Assembly (NCBI RefSeq): GCF_016918935.1
Contig: NZ_JAFFOB010000025.1
Span: forward strand, 144,330-208,329
Direction of reading: 5' to 3'
Length of the DNA stretch: 64,000 nt
Source: Roseitranquillus sediminis
Lineage (GTDB): Bacteria; Pseudomonadota; Alphaproteobacteria; Rhodobacterales; Rhodobacteraceae
Numbering within the stretch: position 1 is the first letter of the stretch; each line of letters starts with the position of its first letter. Positions 35,576 to 44,365 of this stretch are shown piece after piece. The position numbers and the translations under genes were made by a program. Under the pieces are notes generated by a model. It had not been told where the DNA came from and did not search any database. It saw only the letters and a program-made list of their open reading frames with translations.

Positions 35576-36936
35576 GCGGTGGAGGGATAGCCCGGCGCGA
35601 CCTCGCGCCGCTGGCCGAGGCAATGCTGGACGCGGCGCGGCGTCACGGGGCCGAGGCAGCGGACGCGCTCGCGATCGAGGCGACGTCACTCGCCATCGAC
35701 GTGCGGTCCGGGGCGCTGGAGCAGGCGGAGCGGTCGGAAGGGGTGGAGATCGGCCTCCGCGTCCTGGTCGATCACCGGCAGGCCTGCGTGGCAAGCTCGG
35801 ACGTGCGACCCGAGACGCTGGAGCGCATGGCGGAGCGTGCCGTCGCCATGGCGCGGGCGGCGCCTGCGGACCCGACCGTCGGCCTGGCCGATCCGTCGCA
35901 GCTGGCGGCGGACAGGGATGCCTCGGCGCTGGAGCTCGCGGATCCGGCAGGTGAGCCGTCGCCCGCCGAGCTGGAGGCGGCGGCGCGCGAGGCGGAGGCC
36001 GCCGCGCTGGCCGTCGGCGGCGTGAGCCAGGTGCAGTCGGCCTCGGGCAGCTGGTCGCACCGGCGCGTCCATCTCGCGGCGACGAACGGCTTTTCCGGCG
36101 GCTACGCCCGCACCGGAGCGACCCTGAGCTGCGTCGCCATCACCGGCAGCGGCCCCGGGATGGAGCGCGACTATTGCGTCGAGAGCCGAGTGTTCCGCGA
36201 TGAGCTGCCGTCGCCCGGCGAGATCGGCCGAACCGCCGGCGAACGCGCGGTCGCGCGGGCGGCGTCCCGCAAGCCGCCAACCGGCGCCTATCCGGTCGTC
36301 TACGATGAGCGCGTTGCGGCGAGCCTGCTGGGCCACCTCGTCCAGGCCGTCAACGGCGTGATGGTGGTCCGCGGGTCGACCTGGCTGCAGGACGCGGTGG
36401 GCGCTCAGGTGCTGCCGCGGGGAGTGTCGCTGATCGAAGACCCGCGCCGGCCCCGCATCGGCGGCTCGCGCCCCTTCGACGCCGAGGGTCTGCCGACGCG
36501 GCGGCGCGCGATCGTCGATGACGGCGTGCTGACCGGCTGGGTGCTGGACCTAGCCTCGGCGCGGAAGCTTGGCCTCGAGAGCACCGCGAGCGCGTCGCGC
36601 GGCCCGTCGGGACCACCGTCGCCGACCGTCACGAACATAGAGCTGACGCAGGGACCGGAGAGCCGCGACGACCTCCTGGCGCGCATGGGAACCGGCCTGC
36701 TCGTGACCTCGCTCATCGGTTCGTCCGTCAATCCGACCACGGGCGACTATTCGCGCGGGGCCAGCGGGTTCTGGGTGGAGAACGGGCGCATCGCCTACCC
36801 GGTCAACGAGTGCACGATCGCGGGCAACCTGCGCGACATGCTCCGCACCTTGAGGCCCGCCAATGACGGGCGGCCGCACCTGTCGCGGGTCGTGCCCTCG
36901 CTGCTCGTCGAAGGGATGACGATTGCCGGACAGTGA
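35572..36936 (+). CDS. pmbA: TldE/PmbA metalloprotease-family protein
   Basis: TldD/TldE complexes degrade unfolded peptides and mature some modified peptides; PmbA (TldE) is the subunit without the active-site HExxxH. This 454-residue protein has the family blocks GLRVLVDHRQACVASSD, GGVSQVQSASGSW, HLVQAVNGVMVVRGSTWL and GSSVNPTTGDYSRGASGFWVENG. tldD is not in the window. It begins with GTG overlapping the DUF2125 stop and overlaps the next gene by 14 bp. Confidence 0.92.
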   Translation: MSGGGIARRDLAPLAEAMLDAARRHGAEAADALAIEATSLAIDVRSGALEQAERSEGVEIGLRVLVDHRQACVASSDVRPETLERMAERAVAMARAAPADPTVGLADPSQLAADRDASALELADPAGEPSPAELEAAAREAEAAALAVGGVSQVQSASGSWSHRRVHLAATNGFSGGYARTGATLSCVAITGSGPGMERDYCVESRVFRDELPSPGEIGRTAGERAVARAASRKPPTGAYPVVYDERVAASLLGHLVQAVNGVMVVRGSTWLQDAVGAQVLPRGVSLIEDPRRPRIGGSRPFDAEGLPTRRRAIVDDGVLTGWVLDLASARKLGLESTASASRGPSGPPSPTVTNIELTQGPESRDDLLARMGTGLLVTSLIGSSVNPTTGDYSRGASGFWVENGRIAYPVNECTIAGNLRDMLRTLRPANDGRPHLSRVVPSLLVEGMTIAGQ

Positions 36937-37708
36937 GGACCTCGACCTCCTGACGGCCGCCGCGCATTCGGCCGCCGAGATCGCGCTGCGGCACTGGCGG
37001 ACCGGGCCGAAGGTCTGGGACAAGGGCAGCGGCCTCGGCCCCGTCAGCGAGGCCGACCTCGAGGTCGACCGGCACCTGCGACAGGCCCTGCTTGCTGAGC
37101 GGCCCGGCTACGGCTGGCTCAGCGAGGAGGGCGAGGCGGACCCCGATCGCCTGTCGGCAGAGAGGGTCTTCATCATCGATCCGATCGACGGAACCCGGAA
37201 CTACCTTGAGGGCGAGGACAGCTGGGCGATCTCGCTCGCGGTTGCTGGCGCGGGACGGGTGGAGGCAGGTGTCGTGCTGATGCCCGCGCGCGACAGGCTC
37301 TACGCTGCAGTCCGCGGTGGCGGCGCCACGCGCGACGGCGCCGGCATCCGGGCGAGCCGGCGCACCGAGATCGGCGACGCGAACGTCCTCGCGCCCCGCA
37401 CCGCGCTCACCGCAGACGCCTGGCGGGGTGCGCCAGTGCCGCAGGTGCGGCGGCATTTCCGCCCCTCGCTCGCCTACCGGCTCTGCCTCGTCGCGGAGGG
37501 GCGGTTTGACGCGATGATGACCTTCCGCGATTGCTGGGAGTGGGACATCGCCGCAGGTGCGCTCATCGCCGAGGAGGCCGGCGCCACGGCCAGCGACCGG
37601 ACCGGCGCTCCGCTGCGCTTCAACACCGAGTTCGCCCGGACGCCGGGCGCGGTCGTCGCCCCGGCCGCGCTGCACCGCGACCTGATCCTGCCGCCTCAGG
37701 CGCGCTGA
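36923..37708 (+). CDS. Inositol monophosphatase / CysQ-like phosphatase
   Basis: This 261-residue Mg-dependent phosphatase has metal-binding EEGEAD (in GWLSEEGEAD), the signature FIIDPIDGTRNYLEGEDSW, and the C-terminal CWEWDIAAGALIAEEAG motif. Substrates in this family include inositol-1-phosphate and 3'-phosphoadenosine 5'-phosphate; sequence alone does not decide. TTG 36923 overlaps pmbA, showing an operon DUF2125-pmbA-phosphatase. Confidence 0.88.
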   Translation: MPDSEDLDLLTAAAHSAAEIALRHWRTGPKVWDKGSGLGPVSEADLEVDRHLRQALLAERPGYGWLSEEGEADPDRLSAERVFIIDPIDGTRNYLEGEDSWAISLAVAGAGRVEAGVVLMPARDRLYAAVRGGGATRDGAGIRASRRTEIGDANVLAPRTALTADAWRGAPVPQVRRHFRPSLAYRLCLVAEGRFDAMMTFRDCWEWDIAAGALIAEEAGATASDRTGAPLRFNTEFARTPGAVVAPAALHRDLILPPQAR

Positions 37709-38388
37709 TCGGGAAAGGAGCGCGAGACCGGATCGACCAGAAAGGCGCAGAAGGCACCGGCGAGGAACCCGCCGAGATGCGTCTCCCACGCCAGGAACCC
37801 GCCCATCGCGTAGTAGAGCACCACGTTCAGCAGGATGAGCGTCAGGATCGGCCGCAGGACCGGCAGCAGCGGCGCGCCGGAGCCAAACCGGTCGATGTAG
37901 TCCCACGCGATCCAGGCGCCGACGAGACCGAATAGCGCGCCCGACGCCCCGACCATGGGCTGATACGAGGTGGACAGCGCGGCGAAGCCCAACGCGCCCC
38001 CGAACGCCGAAACCGCGTATAGCAGCAGGAAGCGCATCTGCCCGACGCGGGAGATTACCAGCTGGCCGACGCTGTAGAGCGTCAGCATGTTGACCGCGAG
38101 GTGGACGAGCCCGCCATGCAGGAAGGCGTAGGTGACGAACATCAGGTACGGCTGCGCGGCATAGTTCGGCTCCCAGTCCGATAGGAGGCCGATCCAGAAG
38201 CCGCCGTTCTGGTAGGCCAGCGCACGCAGCCGGCGCATGTCGATCAGCCCGAGGTCCGCGGCCCAGAGCGCCGCCTCCACGGCGGCGCAGACGGCGACGA
38301 GGCACATGATCGCCGCCGGCCACTTGGACACGATGCGCGGCCGCGACGTGGGCAGGCTGCGGGACGGGCGGCGCCGGAACTCGGTCAT
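37696..38388 (-). CDS. Rhomboid family intramembrane serine protease
   Basis: This 230-residue polytopic protein has six hydrophobic segments, the catalytic serine in GASGALFGLVGAW and catalytic histidine in ETHLGGFLAGAF; HGGLVHLAVNMLTLYSVG carries the conserved HxxxN. Rhomboids cleave transmembrane helices of membrane substrates. ATG 38388 is chosen since upstream sequence has no homology. Its 3' end overlaps the convergent phosphatase gene by 13 bp. Confidence 0.9.
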   Translation of the reverse strand: MTEFRRRPSRSLPTSRPRIVSKWPAAIMCLVAVCAAVEAALWAADLGLIDMRRLRALAYQNGGFWIGLLSDWEPNYAAQPYLMFVTYAFLHGGLVHLAVNMLTLYSVGQLVISRVGQMRFLLLYAVSAFGGALGFAALSTSYQPMVGASGALFGLVGAWIAWDYIDRFGSGAPLLPVLRPILTLILLNVVLYYAMGGFLAWETHLGGFLAGAFCAFLVDPVSRSFPDQRA

Positions 38389-38461
38389 GCGCGGACCTTG
38401 CGCAGCCCGCCGCGGCGGCGCAAGCCACGTCTTGCGCCGCGGAGGGCGCATGTGCGCGAGG

Positions 38462-39880
38462 TCAGCGACGGAACGTGAAGCTGCGGCCGATCGTGACGAA
38501 GACGGAGTTGGAGAAGGCGTCCTCGTCATCCTCGATGTTGACGCGGCCGCGGTATCCGAAGGTCATGTCCCAGTCGGGCGTGATCGAGCGGCTGAGCGAG
38601 GCTGTCAGCGCCGCCTCGGTCAGGTCCTGCTGATCGTCCGCTGTCGTCTCCTCGATCTGCGCGACGTCGAGCGAGAGCGAGACCGAACTCAGCGGCGTGA
38701 TCTCCTTGCTGTAGGTCATGTCGACCGCGGTCAGCAGCTCCTCCTCGTCGAGCGTGTCCACCGTCACGCCTCGCCGAACGGCCGCACGGAAGGCGCCGTC
38801 CCTGAGATCGCGCGTGTAGGTGAGGGCGAAGGTCGTCTGCGCCTCCCCGTCCTCGCCACGGGTCAGGCCCATCTGGGCGCGCAGGCTCGCGTCCCTGAGC
38901 TCAAGCGAGCGGCCGAAGCTGAGGTCTGTCCGAAACTCGCCGTCGCTGAGGCGGCGGTCGATGCCGCCGAACCAGGTCCCGTCCGGCACAGTCTTGATGA
39001 AGGAGAAGTCGGCGGTAAGGCCGGTCGTCTCGGAGGAGGCGTCGCCACCCGCGTCCTCGACCTCCTGTGTGCTGCGCGAGGCGCCGACACTCGTGTCAAA
39101 CTCAAACGTCTCGGAAAGCGCGCGCGAGTAGCCGAGGGAGAGGCGATACTCTTCCTCGCGCTCGTCGGTCGTGCCCGTGTATTCGGCCTGCCGGGTCGAG
39201 AGGCTCACGCGTCCCGACGAGATCTCCGAAAAGCGCAGCGTGCTCGTCACGCTGGCGCTGTAGATCTCGCTGTCCTGCAGACTGGGGTCGTCGTTGTCGG
39301 TGTAGCTGCGCGCGCGGTAGTCCAAGCTGTAGGCCATCCCTAGAGGCCGTTCGAGTCCGGTCTCCAGGGCGGCGCCGAACCCGTACTCGGTAAGGTAGCC
39401 GTCAGACTGCGAGAAACCGGCCTCGTCGATGATCGTGTCTTCGTCTTCGTCGAGGAAGAACGGCTCGAGGAACTCGATCTGTCGGCGGCGATAGTTGGCA
39501 TTCAGCGAGACCGCCGCGTTGCGGACCGCCCGGCCGTAGGTCAACCGGAATGTCGGCTCCGTCAGCGAACCGTCCGAGCCATCGCTCTGCGGCATGCGCA
39601 AGTCCGTTCCGAAGCGCAGCGCGATGTTCTGCAACCGCGTCTCGGACAGCAGTGCGATCCCGAGGCTGTGGATCGACTGGAACGTCAGATCCTGCTCGTC
39701 GGGCTCGAGCCGCGGGTTGGTGTCGAGCTCGAAGCGCGACTGATAGTTGAGCTCCAGCCGCGGCCCTGCGGCGGGCGCGACGCCGGCTGGCACCTGCCCG
39801 AGACCCTGACCCGCAAGCGCGAACGAGCCGAAGACGGTCAGGAACGTGACCGCCCCGACCTTGGGAGCTGGCACGAGCAC
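38462..39880 (-). CDS. Outer-membrane beta-barrel protein of the EPS locus
   Basis: This 472-residue exported protein has a signal peptide (about 1-28) followed by regular amphipathic beta-strands with alternating aromatics, for example FELDTNPRLEPDEQDLTFQS and VSLSLDVAQIEE, ending FVTIGRSFTFRR. It resembles the outer-membrane beta-barrel proteins associated with exosortase-type EPS loci. It lies 5 bp downstream of the Wza-type export gene, so it is likely co-transcribed and could form or support the export channel (inference). Confidence 0.75.
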   Translation of the reverse strand: MLVPAPKVGAVTFLTVFGSFALAGQGLGQVPAGVAPAAGPRLELNYQSRFELDTNPRLEPDEQDLTFQSIHSLGIALLSETRLQNIALRFGTDLRMPQSDGSDGSLTEPTFRLTYGRAVRNAAVSLNANYRRRQIEFLEPFFLDEDEDTIIDEAGFSQSDGYLTEYGFGAALETGLERPLGMAYSLDYRARSYTDNDDPSLQDSEIYSASVTSTLRFSEISSGRVSLSTRQAEYTGTTDEREEEYRLSLGYSRALSETFEFDTSVGASRSTQEVEDAGGDASSETTGLTADFSFIKTVPDGTWFGGIDRRLSDGEFRTDLSFGRSLELRDASLRAQMGLTRGEDGEAQTTFALTYTRDLRDGAFRAAVRRGVTVDTLDEEELLTAVDMTYSKEITPLSSVSLSLDVAQIEETTADDQQDLTEAALTASLSRSITPDWDMTFGYRGRVNIEDDEDAFSNSVFVTIGRSFTFRR

Positions 39881-39885
39881 GCCGG

Positions 39886-40500
39886 CTACTCGAAGAGGCC
39901 GCGTTCCGGCGCCACGACGACGTCGCCCGACCGCAGGACGAGCTGGCCGCTCATCCGGCCTCCGCGTTCGATGGCGTCGTAGTTGAAGCGATAGATCGTC
40001 TCCCGCCCGGTCCGGGCGTCCATGCGCCGGAGCTGGATGCGCTTCGTCGCCGCAAACCGGCTGAAGCCGCCCGACGCGGCAAGGAACTGCAGCAGGGTCG
40101 TGCCCGGCTCGATGTCGAAGCGACCGGGATTGGCGAATTCGCCGATGGCGTAGACGTCGATGGTGGGCGCTGCCGCCTCCGGTCCGGCGATCTCGGGTGC
40201 CTGCGGCGCGAGCCGCGAGACGGAGACGAAGACGGTGGGCTCGGTGGCGAAGTTGGGCGCGAGCGCGGACGAGAGTGCGTCCCTGAACTGGTCGAGGCTC
40301 CGCCCTGCCGCACCGAGCGTTCCCGCCAGCGGGAAGGCGATCTGTCCGTCGGGGAGAACCAGCGTGCTGCGATTGAGGCTCGGATCCTCGAGAACCTCGA
40401 TCTGGAGCACATCGCCGCTCTGGATCTGGTAGGAGCCCTGCGCAAGAGCTCCGCCCGCGAAGAATACGACCGAGAGAGCCGCAAGAAGATACCTGATCAT
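39886..40500 (-). CDS. Polysaccharide export protein (Wza-like, SLBB)
   Basis: This 204-residue exported protein has a signal peptide (1-20, ending ALA), the Poly_export domain (YQIQSGDVLQIEVLEDPSLN, VLPDGQIAFPLAGTL) and an SLBB domain (IGEFANPGRFDIEPGTTLLQFL). It is short compared with Wza and has no lipobox. It acts in outer-membrane export of exopolysaccharide with the chain-length/kinase pair on the other strand. ATG 40500 starts the signal peptide directly. Confidence 0.9.
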   Translation of the reverse strand: MIRYLLAALSVVFFAGGALAQGSYQIQSGDVLQIEVLEDPSLNRSTLVLPDGQIAFPLAGTLGAAGRSLDQFRDALSSALAPNFATEPTVFVSVSRLAPQAPEIAGPEAAAPTIDVYAIGEFANPGRFDIEPGTTLLQFLAASGGFSRFAATKRIQLRRMDARTGRETIYRFNYDAIERGGRMSGQLVLRSGDVVVAPERGLFE

Positions 40501-40624
40501 GACGTCGACCTGCCGTTTGTTTCGACGCACGCTACGACGGGATCCGCCGGAACCTTAAGAGGAATGGCCGTCTTCGATCTCGTCGCAGGCCTTTTCTTGC
40601 ACGGCTGTTACGGTGCAGCCACAC

Positions 40625-43060
40625 CTACTGCGCCGCCGCGTCCTCCGCCTGAATCTCCTCAAGCCTCGCACGCGCGTCGGCGACGTGCGGCGCGCCCTCG
40701 ACCGCAAGCTCGATCGAGCGTTCGAGCGCCGCGGCGGCCTCATCGAAACGCTCGAGCGCCGCGTAGGTCAGGCCTAGATGGTATTGGACTGCCGGGTCCT
40801 CGCTGAGCGCCTCCGCGGCCGGCTCGAGATGATCAAGCGCGAGCGGATAGTCCTGTCGGAGGTAGGCGAGCCACCCGAACGTGTCCTGGAACGCGGGCAC
40901 ATCGCTGTCCCGCAGCCGGCGCGCCACCGTCCAGGCCCGGTTGATGCTCTCGGGATCGTCGCGCAGGGTCGAGAGCAGACTGGCATAGTTGTTCGCGATG
41001 ATCGGCGCCGAGCTGTTCTCCTCGTAGAGCTGAGCGTAAATCTGCAGCGCGGCCTCGTCGTCGCCCTGCGCCTGCAGCTCGCTCGCCTGAATCCAGAGCA
41101 GGTCGGGATCGGACGGATTGGCCGCGAGCGCCCGCTCCAGCGTCGCCCGCGCGTCGTCCTCGCGACCTGCGCGCGACTGGAGCACATAGAGCGCGCGCCA
41201 GACGGCGACCGATTCTGGATTCTCCTCGACGAGGTCGACGTAGCTCTTTTCGGCCGTCCCGGCGTCGCCGCTCAGCTCGGCAAGCGACGCGCGCACGAAG
41301 CGGAACCAGCGATTGTCCGGCTCTTCTTCGAGCAGTGCCTCGACGTAGGCAGTCGCGGCATCGATGTTGCCGTTCTCGATGTGCGACTGGACGATCCCCA
41401 TGCGCGCACCTAGTCCGCCACGGCCCTCGTCGATGAGCTGCTGCAGAAAATTGACGACTTCCGTTGACTGTCCGCGGCCTGTCAGGATCTGCGCCTGCAG
41501 CGAGTCGGCGAAGGCGGACGCCTCCGCGATGTCCAGCGATTGCAGCGTGCGGACCACCTGTTCCGCACGGCTCCAATCTCCCTGCCGGATGTGGGTGGCA
41601 CCGAGGAGGCGAAGCATCGCAGGGTGGTTCGGGTTCAACCTCAGACTGTTGATCAGGGTCCGTTCCGCGACGCTGACATTGCCCTCGCCCAGAAGGAATT
41701 CGGCATAGCGGATGCTTTCCGCCGGCGCCCTATTCGACGCTTCGACGGCAAGTGACAGCATCTCGCCCATCAACTGGCGGTTACCGGCCCGCTCATGAGC
41801 CTGCGCCATCAGCGTCATCAGCTCGGGGTCGCGCGGGCTCTGGTCCAGGGCGCGGCGCAGGGTGAGTATGGCCTGCTCGATCTCATCGGCTTCGATCAGC
41901 CAGGTGGACTGCATCTTGATTGCCGCGACGTGACTCGGGTCGGAGGCGAGAACGTCCTCGACCAGCGCACGAGCGCCGACTTGGTTGCCCGTCTGCGCCA
42001 GCATCGTGGCCAGCGCGATCTTGACGTCGCGCAGTCGATCGGTCTCGGTCTCCGCCTCGTCCACCAGCGCCTGCAGTTCGGCGATGGCGCTTTCGCGCTC
42101 GCCCTGCTCAAACCGGAGACCAGCCCGCAGGGCGCGCAGCACCTCCGCTTCGCCCTCGCCGGCGGCTATCATGCGATCAACCTCGGCAAGCGCGACATCG
42201 ATGCCGCGGAACCGCGAGAGGAACTCGATCAGCGCGAGGTCCATACCAGCAATCACGCCGGCCTCAACCTGCTCGCGCAGATACAATTCCGCTGCGTCCA
42301 GGTTGTTCTGCGACAAGTACCAGCGGATGAGGGTCTGCGGGATCGACTGGTCGTCGGGGAAACGCACCGCCATGTCGCGCAGCTGCTGGGCCACACCGTC
42401 CAGATCGCCAAGCTCCTGCAGAACGCCGAGCCGCATTGCGTAGAGCGAGCGCTGATCCGGCGCGATCTCCAGGCCCTCGTCGATCTCTGCCAGCGCCGTC
42501 TCCCAGGCGCCGGTGCGGGTCGCCTGATCCGCCACCAGTTCCTGCAGCAGATGCTCCTCGGGGAAGTCGCCTTGAAGTTGCGCCGCCTCTGCGGCGATCT
42601 CGGCCTGCGTTTCGGTATCCTCAGCTTCGACAGCCTGCCTGTAGCGGAGATAGAGATCAACGAGCTGCGCCGTCGCGTCGTCCGGCTGTGCCTGGACGAG
42701 AACGGCCCCGTGCCGCTCGACCTCCTGCCACTCACCACGATCGAGCGCGAGCCGGGTCAGGCGGCGAAGCGCCTCGATGTCGTCCGGGTACTGCTCCACG
42801 AGGCGCAGGTAGTGGCTATAGCCGGACTGCAGCCTGCCGCGCCCCAACTCCGCTTCGGCGAACAGGCGGCGCGCCTCCCTGTGGGTGCCATCGAGCTGGA
42901 AGACGTTGCGGAACTCGACAAGTGCGCGGTCCACGTCGCCGGCTTCGAGCAGCTCGACCCCCTGCTGGAAATGTGCCTCGGCACGCTCTTCGGCCGAATC
43001 GCAGGCCGAGAGCGCCAGAACCAGAGCAGCGGGGAGGGCCAGAGACCTGAACTTTGACAT
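40625..43060 (-). CDS. PrsT-like TPR repeat lipoprotein
   Basis: This 811-residue lipoprotein (lipobox LSAC at about 20) is made almost entirely of TPR repeats, for example AEAHFQQGVELLEAGDVDRA at the N-terminus and YNLGL-like repeats to the C-terminus (AALERFDEAAAALERSIELA). It matches the PrsT type of TPR protein found in XrtA/PEP-CTERM EPS loci, though no exosortase is in this window. A role as periplasmic scaffold for polysaccharide assembly or secretion is inferred, as for AlgK and PelB-type TPR proteins. It lies downstream of a strong hairpin and upstream of the Wza-type gene. Confidence 0.85.
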   Translation of the reverse strand: MSKFRSLALPAALVLALSACDSAEERAEAHFQQGVELLEAGDVDRALVEFRNVFQLDGTHREARRLFAEAELGRGRLQSGYSHYLRLVEQYPDDIEALRRLTRLALDRGEWQEVERHGAVLVQAQPDDATAQLVDLYLRYRQAVEAEDTETQAEIAAEAAQLQGDFPEEHLLQELVADQATRTGAWETALAEIDEGLEIAPDQRSLYAMRLGVLQELGDLDGVAQQLRDMAVRFPDDQSIPQTLIRWYLSQNNLDAAELYLREQVEAGVIAGMDLALIEFLSRFRGIDVALAEVDRMIAAGEGEAEVLRALRAGLRFEQGERESAIAELQALVDEAETETDRLRDVKIALATMLAQTGNQVGARALVEDVLASDPSHVAAIKMQSTWLIEADEIEQAILTLRRALDQSPRDPELMTLMAQAHERAGNRQLMGEMLSLAVEASNRAPAESIRYAEFLLGEGNVSVAERTLINSLRLNPNHPAMLRLLGATHIRQGDWSRAEQVVRTLQSLDIAEASAFADSLQAQILTGRGQSTEVVNFLQQLIDEGRGGLGARMGIVQSHIENGNIDAATAYVEALLEEEPDNRWFRFVRASLAELSGDAGTAEKSYVDLVEENPESVAVWRALYVLQSRAGREDDARATLERALAANPSDPDLLWIQASELQAQGDDEAALQIYAQLYEENSSAPIIANNYASLLSTLRDDPESINRAWTVARRLRDSDVPAFQDTFGWLAYLRQDYPLALDHLEPAAEALSEDPAVQYHLGLTYAALERFDEAAAALERSIELAVEGAPHVADARARLEEIQAEDAAAQ

Positions 43061-43138
43061 CGAATACAACCCCTTCCAAGCAGGCATCCGCCACGTCGCG
43101 ACGTCGACCTCACTAATGGATCGCGCCGATTCAATGAA

Positions 43139-43172
43139 GAGGCATCTGCGCCGACGGCGGCGCAGATGCCTC
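43139..43172 (-). terminator. 15-bp perfect hairpin after the sugar transferase gene
   Basis: GAGGCATCTGCGCCG (43139-43153) pairs perfectly with CGGCGCAGATGCCTC (43158-43172) around a 4-nt loop. Read on the minus strand it follows the sugar transferase stop by 21 bp and is trailed by TTCATTGAATC, so it is a likely terminator or processing site between that gene and the TPR gene. Confidence 0.7.
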
Positions 43173-43193
43173 ACTCGCACGTGATGTGAACTG

Positions 43194-43880
43194 TCAGTAG
43201 CCGGTGCAGCTCGTGACGGTGCGTATCGTCCTGAAGAGGATAGCGACGTCCTGTAGAAGCGAGATCGAGCGGTCGTACTCGGCGTCATACGCCGCGCGCT
43301 CGGTAAAGGTGCATTCGTTGCGGTCGGAGGTCTGCCAGAGGCCGGTGATGCCGGGACGCAGGGCATAGTAAGAGGTGCCGGCGTAGATCGAGCGCTGGTT
43401 CACCATCATGGGACGGGGTCCCACCAGCGACATCTCCCCGCGCACCACATTCCAGAGCTGCGGCAGTTCATCGAGCGACGACCGGCGAAGGAAGCGCCCG
43501 AGGCGCGTCACGCGCGGATCATCCTTGAGCTTCTGTGACACTTCCCACTCGGCCTTCGCCCTGGGATTGGCGTCGAGGTACTCCATCAGCCGTTCCTCGG
43601 CGTCGGGCACCATCGTGCGCAGCTTCCACATGCTGAAGATGCGGCCATCTCGCCCGACGCGCTTCTGTCTGTAGAAGGGATTGCTCCCGTCCATCCCGAC
43701 GAGAAGGGCGAGAAACAGCACCACCGGCACGGTCACGATGGCTGTCACAAGCACCAGTGTCGTCTCGATGAACTGCTTGCCGTAGTTTCTGTAGATGCCA
43801 CCGCGCCGGTCTAGGACAATGGATGCTGGCTGGCTGTTCTTCTGAAGACTGCTGATATCGTCGGAAAAATGAATAGACAT
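43194..43880 (-). CDS. Initiating sugar transferase (polyprenyl-phosphate type)
   Basis: This 228-residue enzyme transfers a sugar-1-phosphate to undecaprenyl phosphate, the first step of EPS repeat-unit assembly. It has one N-terminal membrane helix (about 38-63) and the bacterial sugar transferase domain: GSNPFYRQKRVGRDGRIFSM, WKLRTM, RVTRLGRFLRRSSLDELPQL and MSLVGPRPMM. It is the short PssY/WsaP-like form without the WcaJ four-helix N-terminus. The donor sugar is unknown. It is the first minus-strand gene of the EPS locus, facing the ATPase gene. Confidence 0.92.
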   Translation of the reverse strand: MSIHFSDDISSLQKNSQPASIVLDRRGGIYRNYGKQFIETTLVLVTAIVTVPVVLFLALLVGMDGSNPFYRQKRVGRDGRIFSMWKLRTMVPDAEERLMEYLDANPRAKAEWEVSQKLKDDPRVTRLGRFLRRSSLDELPQLWNVVRGEMSLVGPRPMMVNQRSIYAGTSYYALRPGITGLWQTSDRNECTFTERAAYDAEYDRSISLLQDVAILFRTIRTVTSCTGY

Positions 43881-44365
43881 TCGACTCGCTCCGTACCGCC
43901 TACCACACGCACTCGTTCCAGACTGGCCTAATGCACAAACGCCAGTCTCGTTCCCTAGCGATGATCAAGTTACAGAAGTTGCCTCGACCTGACCATGTTT
44001 TCTTAAGGAACTGGTTACCATTTGCCGCTTGCGCGTGCAGCACCGCTGCCAAGAGCTTGAATAGTTGGCAACTTCTGGCTGAGCGCGGGGACGCCGCGCC
44101 GCATTACGGCGCACGTTGGACACGTAATCCGCGATGTTGCACGGGACGGGCGCACCCACAGGTTGAAGTCACCGGTGCGGTGGCGCCTGCACGCGACCTT
44201 CCGCCCGCTCGATTCGCAGGCGACGCCTCGCTTGCATTCACCGGAATTTAGCTTGATCCGTGAAAACACCTTGCCAACTGCCCTACCGGTGGGAATAGAG
44301 CGGCGTCCTGCGACGTGCCGAGCCGGAGCATCCTGCATCGCGTGCCGATGCAGCCAAGGAGTGAC
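43881..44365. promoter_or_regulatory. Divergent intergenic control region of the EPS locus
   Basis: These 485 bp lie between the minus-strand sugar transferase and plus-strand ATPase genes and carry no convincing ORF. An 11-bp perfect inverted repeat is present, CAGAAGTTGCC (43973-43983) and GGCAACTTCTG (44067-44077), 83 bp apart, suggesting paired operator sites. The right end has AAGGAG before ATG 44366. The region is locally more AT-rich than its surroundings. Confidence 0.5.
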
